Shown here piece by piece: positions 32,205 to 42,688 of a stretch of DNA of 64,000 nt. A program made the translations under genes and the position numbers. Below the pieces are notes generated by a model. The model saw only the letters and a program-made list of their open reading frames with translations. It did not search any database and was not told the DNA's origin. Origin of the DNA: Spizellomyces punctatus DAOM BR117 (Eukaryota > Chytridiomycota > Chytridiomycetes > Spizellomycetales > Spizellomycetaceae); contig NW_015971558.1 in NCBI RefSeq assembly GCF_000182565.1, forward strand, positions 115,658-179,657, written 5' to 3'. Within the stretch, counting starts at the first letter, position 1. Every line of letters begins with the position of its first letter.

Positions 32205-33599
32205 ATGCCTTCCCAGCAATCCGTCATTGCTGGCCTCGTTATCCTCGCCGCTATCGGCTCGGTAAATGCTGATATGCGAATTGCCTCCACGCAGAAGAAA
32301 GGTTTCTTGGACACCCAAATCCAAAAGAACCCCAATCTCGCTAATGGCCGTGACGGTTCCCTCAAGCTCACCCGTCGTCAGAACGTTGCTGTATTCCCCT
32401 ACCAAGTCCCATCGAACTTCGGTTACGCTAAGCTTGCTGCGCAGGAGAAAAATAACAACGACCAGTTCCTACGGTCCAACATTGACAACGAAGCTAACAA
32501 GCGTAACACAGCCAAAGAACAGCCCCAGGATATGACACCTTGTCGTCAGGACGCTACTCCCTTCCAAGCTCCCACTATGGCCCTCGCCGCCGGTCAAACC
32601 GTTGAAATTCCCCTCCAGTTCAACAACCCTCACGATGGCGAGTGCGAGGTCAACATCTGGACCAACATGAACCAGAAGGTTCCCGACGTCGCTCCCATTA
32701 CCCGCTTTGCCTGCGGTGGTGGATACGCCCAAAACCGTCCCAACTTCACTGTTCCTGCCGACTTCCCCAACGTCTGTGGGGCTGGCGCTGGCTGTCTCAT
32801 GCAATTGTACTGGCACTCTGTGGAACCCCGTACCTACGCCGTCTGCACACCTGTCGAAATTGGAGCTCCAGCTGGTCCCGCTGGTCAGAAGGCTCGTCTC
32901 CGTACTCGCCAGGAATCGAGTGTCAAGTTCAAGCCTGCTCTCTTGTATTCTGACTCTTTCGATACGGCCCACATCGACTCTACCCACTCTGGTTACCGTG
33001 GGCAACAACCCGACCTTGTCGGTCCCCAATTGAAGGCGCGTATCGCCCTCCAATCCTTCACTGGTAACGGTGGTTTGCTCAAGGACGCTGAGCCAAAGGC
33101 AGTCATTGCACAGCGTAACAACCTACGTGGCCAGGTCGAGGCCGCTGTGAAGAAGCTCGAGGCAAAAGCCATCAAGGAAAACAAAGCCGCTCAGGCCGCC
33201 CTCGACGCCGGAGCTGGTAAAGGAAAGAACGGTGTCTTCGAAGGTGCCAAGTACAACGTCGTCCTCAACGACAACGCCAAGCGCCAGTTCACAAACACCT
33301 ACGTTACCAACGTGGACTACGTCGGTCTTCTCGCTCAATTCGAACCCAAGTTCCAGAAGGCTGGTCTCGCACCTCAAGGCGTTGCTATCAAGGACTCGCT
33401 TGCAACACCAGAAGTCTTCGGTACCAAGGCCAACAACCTTAAGAACAAAGGAAACGCAGCCAATCTTCCAGCAAACTTTGCCGCGGCTCTTGGTCCTATT
33501 GGCAAGCGCACCCTTGCCCGCCGTGCTTTGGGCGAGGATGATGAGTTCGTCGAGCCCAACCCAGATGACGCTTTGTTCACCGAGTCTGAGGGCATTTAA
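32205..33599 (+). CDS. highly expressed secreted protein with possible LPMO/chitin-binding-4-like core
   Basis: A single exon of 464 aa. It has a signal peptide (MPSQQSVIAGLVILAAIGSVNA). Residues about 105-225 form a Cys-rich core: TPCRQDA, GECEVNIW, RFACGGGY, VCGAGAGCLMQLYWHS and RTYAVCTPVEI, six Cys in all. The pattern recalls secreted LPMO-like or chitin-binding type 4 proteins, but the predicted mature N-terminus (Asp-Met) lacks the N-terminal His of the copper brace, so enzyme activity by that route is unlikely. A charged Ala/Lys/Asn-rich half follows (about 240-464), ending with dibasic sites (GKRTLARRAL) and an acidic tail. Codon use is strongly biased to C-ending and GGT/CGT codons, unlike the neighbours, which implies very high expression. 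The family assignment is tentative. Confidence 0.6.
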   Translation: MPSQQSVIAGLVILAAIGSVNADMRIASTQKKGFLDTQIQKNPNLANGRDGSLKLTRRQNVAVFPYQVPSNFGYAKLAAQEKNNNDQFLRSNIDNEANKRNTAKEQPQDMTPCRQDATPFQAPTMALAAGQTVEIPLQFNNPHDGECEVNIWTNMNQKVPDVAPITRFACGGGYAQNRPNFTVPADFPNVCGAGAGCLMQLYWHSVEPRTYAVCTPVEIGAPAGPAGQKARLRTRQESSVKFKPALLYSDSFDTAHIDSTHSGYRGQQPDLVGPQLKARIALQSFTGNGGLLKDAEPKAVIAQRNNLRGQVEAAVKKLEAKAIKENKAAQAALDAGAGKGKNGVFEGAKYNVVLNDNAKRQFTNTYVTNVDYVGLLAQFEPKFQKAGLAPQGVAIKDSLATPEVFGTKANNLKNKGNAANLPANFAAALGPIGKRTLARRALGEDDEFVEPNPDDALFTESEGI

Positions 33600-33907
33600 G
33601 CAGTTTCTTTTCAACGTTGCGATGTAGATTGAGATATTCGGATGAGGGCTAGATGAGCCATTTTGTACAGTATAGGTCTGACGGATGGAAAGAGAATGGA
33701 AGTACATGGGCGCACAGTACAAATGTATCGAGTAGTATGAAGTATCGAGCGGACATAGGAGTTTCATGTTTTTCGGTTTCTGCAAGCTAGCTTATGGGGG
33801 ATGGTTGTTATTCATGCAAGCCATCATATTCCCGAAAAAAATTGTACATAAAACTATCACTGAAAAACATAAAAAAAAGAATAAAATAATTAAAAAGCAC
33901 CACGTTT

Positions 33908-34058
33908 GTCCCTTTCTTAGTTTTTTCGACTCTAACTTACTGCTTCGAAAAGCAAGGTATGAGAACTAACTTTGCAGCGTAGGAACTGAAGTGTCCCTTT
34001 CTATTTTGTCGACTGGTCAAAAAGCAAGGTATGAGAACTAGCTTTGTTGCATAGGAAC
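33908..34058. repeat. imperfect tandem repeat with 72-bp spacing
   Basis: GTCCCTTTCT, TCGACT and AGCAAGGTATGAGAACTA, then CTTTG and TAGGAACT, occur in the same order twice. The strongest block starts at 33951 and again at 34023. It lies 75 bp upstream of a tRNA-Phe gene. Confidence 0.7.
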
Positions 34059-34133
34059 TAGGCAATCTTCTGCGAGTGCGTGAGCTGTTGAATATCAAGA
34101 CATTGGTCAAGACACTCTCTCTTGTTTTCCATG

Positions 34134-34206
34134 GCTTCCTTAGCTCAGTTGGGAGAGCGTTAGACTGAAGATCTAAAGGTCTCGTGTTCAATCCACGAAG
34201 GGAGCA
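34134..34206 (+). tRNA. tRNA-Phe (GAA)
   Basis: Identical to the tRNA-Phe at 6991, anticodon loop CTGAAGA. A T9 run 23 bp downstream can terminate Pol III. Confidence 0.95.
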
Positions 34207-34397
34207 GTCAAACAATCTGGACCGCATTTTTTTTTTTCAGTTATCTATCCTGAACAGGATGGTGTCCTTTTTTTGATGTTCGTCAAATTACATCCACTGC
34301 TGTGTTATCCCCAATGCGAGCCCCTGCTGCAGATCTCGTAGTTACTGAGAGCGTATTGCAAATGCACAATACTGACAAAGATTTGTAAATTTTAACA

Positions 34398-34470
34398 GCT
34401 TCCTTAGCTCAGTTGGGAGAGCGTTAGACTGAAGATCTAAAGGTCTCGTGTTCAATCCACGAAGGGAGCA
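34398..34470 (+). tRNA. tRNA-Phe (GAA)
   Basis: A third identical copy, 264 bp after the previous one and in the same direction. The flanks differ, so the tandem pair is not a recent simple duplication of a larger segment. Confidence 0.95.
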
Positions 34471-35515
34471 TTTAACACATCGAATATCAATTTTTTTGCA
34501 TGATGTCACTATCCTTCGATAAGCCCGAGCTCCCTGTTGAGTCAACGAAAATAGCAGAAAATCGACCTGATTTTTGGTCTGCTCTTCTTCCCTTAGGTAT
34601 TGTGACGGTTTAAAACAGATGTGTCAACTGACAAAATCTCTTTCCGCTTTTTTGAATTTTTGTTAGTCGACGACTTGCCCTACTTTTAAAACCCTGTCCC
34701 CCGCGTATCAAGCCCGCTTGGTGACAACCTGCCATTCCGACATACAAGTACTCGTCTGCCCGCAGCAAGCCTTTGTAGGGTGTACGTTCAGATGAGGCTA
34801 GCCCTCATACGTATTCAAATGGCCCAGTCATTCAATATCACAGGGCTTTCGAGAGGTGTGAACACGCCCTGATCTTACGAGTAGACAATACAAAGCTGGT
34901 TTGTTCAATCACTTTGGTATGAAAGTTCAATGGTACTCAGCGTTTGCTGGTAGGGAAAACCGAGCTACCCTGCTGACATAACGAGTATTCCAACTTTTGG
35001 GCTTGTTGCCCGTCCTAAGGCTGAGTAGCTTGGGGCAGTGTTTTTGATGGGTTGTTTGAATTGTTGATTCGTTAGTAGAATCATGATTTTGGGAAATCTG
35101 CACTCTTTCATGAGGACAGGATTGATGCAGGTCCTGCCGAAAACCCTCGAGCCGCGAATAGGGCCCCGTCACCGCCCGTCACCTCCTAAAATGAGACGAT
35201 TTTCGGTATTTGCGCTGTGAACCGGATTTTTCTTCAGGCATTATTAAAAGAAGAAACCTGGGATGTAGAATTGCGGTGGTTGATTGGGAAATTTCATTCG
35301 TGGGAAGGGGGGGTGATGAAGTGGTGATGGCTGGTGACGGATACTGGATTATCTTCCTTTCCGTGGGAGAAATGGTTATTTTCTGTTGCTTATAGGTGGG
35401 GAGGATGAAGGTTACTACTAGCCTTTAAGTAACTCTTGACCCCCGCTTTTTCTCTTTTGAAAATTTCTTTTTCCGGTCTATCATTGTCCGTTCTTTTGTT
35501 TTCGACCGGGCGCGT

Positions 35516-36950
35516 ATGATGCGGAAAGCAGCTCCGATGCCTCCACTTTCTCTGCCATTTTGCACATGCAATGAGTGCTTGGCTTGCTCCACAAGTTCCA
35601 TGAGTCCGGGAACGTCCTCTTGCCATACGGCATTGATGAACATCCTTTCCTCCCAGTCGTGTTATTCTACCACCGTGATGAATGATGTCAACGGAAATAT
35701 AGTCGGCAACAACGTTGGTGGACAGATGCAGATTTCGTCTGCAGGTTGTGAAAGCGTGGACGTTGTTCGCGTCTGGGATTGTAACCAGCTGGCGGCTTGT
35801 GATGAGGAAGTTCGTGATTGCCAATATACGCAGCAGTCAATTGATCCCAATGGGGTTGACCAAGTTTTCGAGATTTTGGGCAGTCAGCAACAATCGGATA
35901 TGTTTGCATCGGTGGAAGGAAAGTATACGATCAATCTCGACTATGTTCCCGAATTAAGTAAGGCGGAAAACATCGGGGAGAGGAATTTGGCACAAGGCTT
36001 ATCCATCTGGTCGGGGGATCTTTCGCGTGAGCTATTGGCTATTGAGTTTGAGTCCAGCGCGGGTTCTTCCTTGCCATCGGATAACTCTGCTCTTCCTATG
36101 TCAGGCGCAGCATTTGCCTGCGCTAATTCAGAGCCAGCACCCCAAGTTGCTAGCCCTCTGGGAGATGAGGCATGCCCATTCGACTTTGCATCAGCTTTTG
36201 GTTCGATCGATATGTCCCAGGTCGCCTCATTGCAATTCAGTTCCCCGTATGATTCGAATTATACTTTCTCCCCCGGTATATTCCAAGTCTCAACAAGCGG
36301 GTCGGGAAAACAAACTGATAACCCGTTAACTCCATCGTCGGTGGTTTCACAAAGCTTGCGTCTGGATACGTCCCATCTCGAAAAAGCGGATCCGGTCTTT
36401 GATTTATTTTCCCCACTATACACATCGGGTTCGCCCTCGACCAGTTCACTACCGTCGCCACCATTGAGTCCGATGACATACTGCAGGGAGGCTTTGTCGA
36501 AAGCTATGAATGATTCGAGTGACGTTGGTTTGGCACCGATGGATAGTGAAGCTCCCGCCGTAATGGAGCGCACTACCCCGATCCGGCGCAAATCCGCCCC
36601 TCCCAAGACTCTTGTGTGCAACTGGCCAGGCTGCACCAAAACTTTTACGAGGTATATAGCCAACGTTCGTGGTTGTTAACTCACCGGTGATAGCTAAAAA
36701 CCATTTACACTCACCTAACAGAAAATTCAACCTTAAAGTACACCAGAAAGTTCATACCGGGCAGGACTTTTTTACTTGCCAGCACCCACCTTGTTCCCGC
36801 CAATTTGCTCGTCGCCACGATCTGATCCGTCATAGCCGCTTGCATACTAATGAGCGACCATTTGTGTGCACTTGGTGCGGAGCTGGGTGGTGCAGGAGCG
36901 ACGCACTGAAAAGGCATTTGAGGAGGTGCGTTGAGAGCATGCACGTGTAA
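35516..36950 (+). CDS. three-finger zinc-finger transcription factor, Ace2/Swi5- or Crz1-like
   Basis: Two exons, 35516-36651 and 36722-36950, join in phase 2 over a 70-nt intron and give 454 aa. Residues 1-350 are Ser/Pro/Asp-rich and probably regulatory, with a Pro/Ser stretch near 315-330 (SLPSPPLSPM). Finger 1 is C368/C373/H386/H390, finger 2 C398/C403/H416/H420 and finger 3 C428/C431/H444/C448, so the last finger is C2HC. The combination FTRKFNLKVH, RRHDLIRHSRLH and RSDALKRHLRRC matches the three-finger layout of Swi5/Ace2 and Crz1 factors, in which the second finger contains HDLIRH or HDxKRH. The intron cuts finger 1 at the same place in the finger as in the two other C2H2 genes or close to it. 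A nuclear regulator; targets unknown. Confidence 0.85.
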
Positions 36951-37535
36951 GAGTGGTACGAGTTATGGTTGCATAATTGTAGGGGGTGAAATGAGGGGCG
37001 AAGCGTTGATTTACTTACTGATATATAGGGATTACATACTGATGTATATTGCACATATTAATGGATTCTAAACATTTTGTAATAGGTAGCTAGGTTTAAA
37101 CAGAATAACAGTAATCTTACCTACCTAGGATACTCCTAAAAATAAAATGTCGAACACTGTCTGGCAGCCGTAACATGACAAAAGTCCACTAAGACTCCCC
37201 TTCAGACCAGCTCAAAATACCGGCTGATATGTTCCAATGGAACGTTAGCTGGTTAGGTTTATTCTGTAGGGTTCGGCGAGCATATCATTCCGGCCATTGG
37301 CCACATGCTGACCATGGCAGCTGCTCAAGGCTACAGTGCCTACAGATGGACGCAATTGAGAAAATGACTGGTTCCATTAGTGAGGCATTATTCATGCACA
37401 GAAACTATGTTACACTATGTACGTATCATCCCAAGGTCCGAAATTCACAAGTAGCAGAACAATAGACTAGAAAAACAAAAGGAGACTCATAGAGCAAAAA
37501 CTATACAGACTATACAAAAGCACCGTCGCGCCTTA

Positions 37536-38610
37536 TTATTTCCTTGATCCTCGCTTTCCCCACGCAGAGTTCGGATATCTCCTGTCCAACGATTCCAATT
37601 TACTATACAGGGAGGCCACATCACCCTTATCTCTGTCATTTATCTTGACTGAGACTCCCGAGTCGCGTTGCTCCGAATCCATGGATAGAACTGATAGTTG
37701 TCTTGACCAGGAAGGAGGGGGCCGAAGAGAAGATGTTCGTACGGAAATACAAGGTGCAATAAGGGAAGAAGAGGTCGAGGAGCGCATTGAATAGCGCGTG
37801 GTGGAGCTCGATGATCCAGCAGGTGATGCCGGCGGGCTCGGATATTTCGAAGCGTCCAGTACCGCTCCATTGTATAACCAACCTCCCCCAACAAAACGTC
37901 GGAACGCGCCCTTGAATATTGCTTCCAATACCCAAGCAACACACTCGTCCAATATTCCGCACCAAATCTTCTCGTTGCTCATCCCAATCGCTATATTCAT
38001 CCGAACATGACCAGGAATCCACATTCCTAGATGCGTGTCATCCCATGAATGTGCAACATATGTTGCCCACAGTTTGTGAATGTGTGGAACAAATTTGGAA
38101 GGAAAGGAGAGCGATGGTGCAGGCGGTGCATCTGGGGAAAGGAATCGACTAATGGCAAATGTTGGATGTGAGAGGGAAAGCCGGTAGGATGGTGGAAGGC
38201 GTTCCGTCAGATGACGGATAACACGAGTATATGCACTGTGGAATCGAAGTGCGTGATAGGTTGGTGTGTCAAACTTTTGAAAAATGAAAGTTAGCGAACC
38301 AACCCGCTACGCATTTCATCGCAATCCAATCATCACAATGCTTTTCTACCTTGCAAAAGTCTGAGAATCTCGCAAATATCTCCTCTTGTTCGAATAAAAT
38401 CTTGACAAATGCCCGCCGTGTCCATACAACATTAAATTCTTTTGGTCGCTCCCGCATCCACAATCCACCGTCGGAACAGCTATTAACTGTTTCAGTGTCG
38501 TCATCGTCATTTTGCTCATTTTCTCCTGTCATCCGAAGATTCAGTTGCTCGAGCAATGGATATTCAACCTCAGAATCAGTCTCTGGAGTGGTCGCACGAT
38601 ACGGAGACAT
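37536..38610 (-). CDS. RGS-like protein
   Basis: Exons 38610-38350 and 38273-37536 join in phase 0 over a 76-nt intron, giving 332 aa. An acidic N-terminus (EQNDDDDTETVNSCSD) precedes a helical region of about 190 residues (60-250). It starts AFVKILFEQEEIFARFSDFC, continues with FHSAYTRVIRHL, and ends IHKLWATYVAHSWDD, then IWCGILDECVAWVLEAIFKG and FRRF. The order of helices, the Trp-Ala-x-Tyr-Val segment and the closing ILDECVAWVL helix resemble RGS domains of zoosporic fungi, which speed GTP hydrolysis by G-alpha. The C-terminus is Ser/Arg-rich. Similarity is by eye only, so this is a moderate call. An upstream exon cannot be ruled out. Confidence 0.6.
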
Positions 38611-40682
38611 TGCGAAGAATTTTTGGCTACGATTACTGTGTCATTATGAGCATAGCTCATAGAGAGACGAAATCAATGGGAGGAACAACAGGTTCAAGAA
38701 CTTACGAAGTATGACGTATATCTTAACGGTGCGGGCAGAAGGTTCGAAATAGCGCCTATCCCCAACTGAAAGACTGGTATATGAGGTCCGTTAGGAAAGT
38801 CTCGTTGCGAGATGAGGTGTCCAAGAGTATCTCTAGAGGCACTTTTCCTCCCAAAGCTCCAGCCTTAAAGGACACCTTTTTGAAGTGACCAAAGGAGTAA
38901 TACCCAGCATGTTGTGGGTCCGAGTGCAGCCGACAAACAACGTCGATGACTGCGCCATGCACGCGTTAATGTGTGCGATGCGCATGCAAGGGAGGAAATA
39001 GATAACATGCGTGTGATCACAAAAGGATTTTATACAAACGAACTTTTTTGTGCGCGGCAATTTAATTCTGAAATTGACGACCCCTGGCGCTGGCGTTCGA
39101 TAGCATCCAGCAAAAGATTGAAAGGGCATGTAATGGTCGGGAGTTTGAATGCCGAGAGCGTCAGTCAGACAGCGATGACGGACACATTCGGCGAGCCGCG
39201 TTTCTCATGTGGAATGCATGGGTGGACCCATGTGGTAAATACATGATGGACCCTTCCATGCAGAGGTTTCCAATGTTTCGGTATTTAAGTATTCCCCCAC
39301 TGCCGCGCGACAGATGATCCTGCAGGGTTGTTGGCTCGCCTGGCAAGTAATCCTGGGAAGCAAATCCTGGATCGCCAAGTTTTCCTTGATTTGGCGCCTG
39401 GATGATTGGGATTCTCTTCTGTATCGTATCTAAACCGTGGTCAACAAGCCATTAGCTACCTGATACCAATCTTGCCCATCAAATACCAGTTAGAAACATT
39501 GTAGAAATGATAAATTTAAAAAAAGACTGTCATTGTATTGATGCATCATGTCCTCTCTTGGGCATGCCGGGCTGTTGCATTTCAGTTGCGCTTCAACCCA
39601 ACACAACCTGGAGTGCCCAAATTTTGAAAATAGAAAATCCCCGTGGGTCTGACATGACCGGAAACCGATGGCATATCCGATACTTGCTTGAAAATACTTT
39701 GTAAAGGCTTTTGTGTTCACATAGCGTATAGAAAAGTGCTTCCACAAATACAAATAAAACCACTCGCTATAGCTCATTGTCGTCTCTCTCCCTCCATGCG
39801 TCTATCAAACTTTCCTCCCTCTGTACGATCGCACTCGTGTTTTCTGCATGTCCCTCGCCATAGCTCAATGTCACTCTCCACTATATCTCCATGACGGACG
39901 TTTTAGCAAGTCATGCCCGGCCACCCTAACCCGAGGCCCAATGCGAACCCGAACGCACTTGACTCCAAAAATTGACTGACTTTTGTTATTTTTCAGGGTC
40001 TTCAGTGAGTGTGTTGCACGCCCCGGTTCACACTATTGCCTACTAAATATCAAAGGCGAGCCAGTTATAGTTCATTCCAGCACGATATCGTCTTTCAACA
40101 TCTTCAGACCAAACAATCCTCTGCATCCGACGCAACACCTTGAGATCAAACACCATGGTCAAGCTTTTTGCAAATATCGTCTTTGAGTCGCCGCTACAAT
40201 CGTGAATGCCGCCGACTGCGCCTGTGTCAGCAGTGTTACTGTGAACGTCTTTCATATCTCACCAAAAACTGCTGTAAAGTGGAATGGGGCGTGTACAGCT
40301 GTTGCATAGCCGAAGACTTCAGATGTTACTAAAGTGCCCTCTTTTCCTCAATGTAGTTATCAGTGAATCTTTCGCAATATTACCGATTTATGTACAGGGT
40401 GACTGTTCTAGATGTAGTGAAAACAAAAAACTTTGACTGTATAGAAAAGTGCTTCCATAGATATAATGTTAACTGTAACCTGCATCTTTTGTATTTGCCT
40501 TTTGTTCAATTCACACTCACACACATTTGCCATTTCAGGTCGAATGACATATCACGTGCTCGTCGCGCTCCATCGTCATCCACCAAACGGATCGCCAACA
40601 GCTTCAACCCAGGAACAGCCTCATTTTCAATTGACAGTGCAAAGAAAAGAGCATTTCTTTCCATATAGTTATATTTGGAATC
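38611..40682. other. 2-kb region without a supported gene
   Basis: Short frames on both strands only. The string GTATAGAAAAGTGCTTCCA occurs at 39726 and, slightly altered, at 40439, suggesting a partial local duplication. A minus frame at 40043-40255 has protein-like composition but no recognisable partner exon. Confidence 0.4.
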
Positions 40683-42688
40683 ATGGTTCAGGACATTACA
40701 GAAATGAGATCGACTACTCCAGGCGAGCAGGAACCAAGTACTGGGGTTCTCAAGCGATCTGCTAGCACAAGCATGTCCGCTGAAGAAACGTTGGTGCGAG
40801 TTCAAGAGGAGGCCATCGTAGTAGACAACACAGAGGACGGACAAGAAAAACAGTCTCAAGTTCACATATCCCTGACAGCAGCATGGAATGGGTAAGTCAT
40901 TGAGGTAATGTGGTACACCATTTGAATACTCCTTGGTTCACGGGCTCGAACAGGCAAAAGTACCCGATATTACTACCTGCCACCTCAACAATTGGTGATC
41001 TCAAGCGGCAATTAGCTGAAGTTACCCAAGTGCAGCCATTGCGCCAAAAACTCATTGGATTCGTCAAGGGGAAGCTACCGAATGATGATGTGGTATTGGA
41101 CTCGTTGGGGCTGAAGGCAGACCATGCTTTCATGATGATCGGGACAGGTATACAGCAAATCATTTTTTGTTCTAGATTTATTTTATTCATATATTGCTAG
41201 TGGAGCAGAAGATTCTGCAGGAGCCTGCGATCGCGGAATTACCAGAGGTCGTAAATGTATGTAACCCGTAACATTATGTGACAATGTCAGGATTCATGAT
41301 CCTAATATGATGATGCGTTTCTTTAGGACCTTGATTTTGATTTTCTTGATTACATGCCGAGTGATGATCGGTATCGGAATGATGAGCGCAATCGAAGGAA
41401 GCTGCGAGAATACATAGATAAGGTTCGTGATCCATGAGGGTTTTATTGGTCGCTTCATGCACCTTACATATCCGCAGACAAAAATCACTGTGTTTAACGA
41501 TTTAAGGGCAGGTAAGCGGTTTTAACGAGTTAATGTTTAGTTGAAAACCTAGGGCATAAGTATTCACGACAGGACTGATTATAGGAAAGAAGATGTTGGT
41601 GCTGGACCTAGGTACAGTGAAGTCTACTGTTCTATTCAGCACTGCTGTGTTCTCAGTTCATTGTGCTTACCAATATCTCGCCACCTAGACTACACATTGT
41701 TTGGTGAGCATTACAGTATCGTGAGCAGCCATTGTGCTGAAAACATCTTATGGGCATTCTGACTCCCTTCAGACTGCAAATCTACTGCGGGACACATATC
41801 AGAACTGGCCCGTCCGGGACTACATGAAATGTTGACGGCGGTATATGCATATTATGATATTTGCATATGGAGTCAAACCTCTTGGAAGGTATGTTTCATA
41901 GTCATATTCCGTTTCGTTACTCTGCTGATAACTGGTTTTCCTGCAGTGGCTAGAAATGAAAATCACGGAGTTGGGTATCTTGACGCACTCTAGTTATCGG
42001 ATAGCCTTCGGTAGGATGAGGAATGGTTGTTTTTCGTACTAATTGGATGCTGATCATCGTCAATGATCTGGCAGTTATGGATCGCACTTCCATGTTCAGT
42101 ATCACTAGTACGACGAGGCGGGTTGACGGCAAGCCCGTAAAGCATGAAGTCAAGGCGTTGGACATTATCTGGACCAAATTCCCGGACCGATACAGTGCAG
42201 CGAGTAGGTGGTTGTCGCCGTCCGAACGGAGATAAAGATCCACCTCACGATCGTATATGGCAGATACCATTCACATTGACGATGTCAGCCGAAACTTTGC
42301 AATGAATCCTCAAAGCGTATGTTGGGACAGTGTGTTCACCTTGACTAGTTTGTGGAAATGTTTTAACATGTTGGTGGCCATAGGGCTTGAAGATTTCTGC
42401 GTTCAAAAACGCGCCCATCAATCGCCACAAAGATCGAACCCTGTTTCCTCTCACAAAGTATCTTCTTCAACTGGCACTCGTGGATGACTTTCGAAGACTC
42501 GATCATAAGGTTGGTAGGAATTGTAGGCTGCCTCCTGGCCTCTGTATGCGTGTATGCGTGTATTTACTCTTTTCCTGTTCCAGAATTGGAAATCTTTCAG
42601 TGGCCAACTTCCATCCAACATACCAGACATGTCGTTCCCACCCGAATGGGGATCCAATTGGGGCGCATTTGGTGGTAGTGGGTCGTAA
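40683..42688 (+). CDS. UBLCP1: ubiquitin-like-domain CTD phosphatase (UBLCP1)
   Basis: Thirteen exons: 40683-40891, 40954-41147, 41201-41256, 41327-41422, 41478-41511, 41585-41611, 41689-41703, 41773-41888, 41947-42010, 42075-42203, 42264-42316, 42384-42509 and 42584-42688, total 407 aa. A ubiquitin-like domain lies at about 62-140 (TIGDLKRQLAEVTQV, then RQKLIGFVKGKLP). The FCP/HAD phosphatase follows, with the catalytic DLDYT at 204-208 (D204 nucleophile, D206 acid/base), DICIWSQTSWKW and HIDDVSRNFAMNP. The enzyme dephosphorylates nuclear proteasome and possibly the RNA polymerase II tail. Compared with the animal protein of about 318 aa it has an N-terminal extension of about 60 residues and a Trp/Gly/Ser-rich tail. 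Exon 7 is a 15-nt microexon and exon 6 has 27 nt. Every join keeps frame with GT-AG introns. Confidence 0.95.

Larger units (their letters stand above)
33600..35515. other. intergenic with two tRNA-Phe genes and a short duplication
   Basis: Besides the two tRNAs, 33908-34058 holds an imperfect duplication. From 34471 to 35515 there is no supported gene; a minus-strand frame at 34927-35172 has no family features. Confidence 0.45.

Noticed and set aside
32469-33053. A 194-codon antisense frame opposite the abundant secreted protein
   Set aside because: Shadow of strong codon bias on the sense strand.
35155-35192. CACCGCCCGTCACC, similar to the conserved 3' end of small-subunit rRNA
   Set aside because: Only about a dozen bases match and the surrounding sequence does not fold or read as rRNA.
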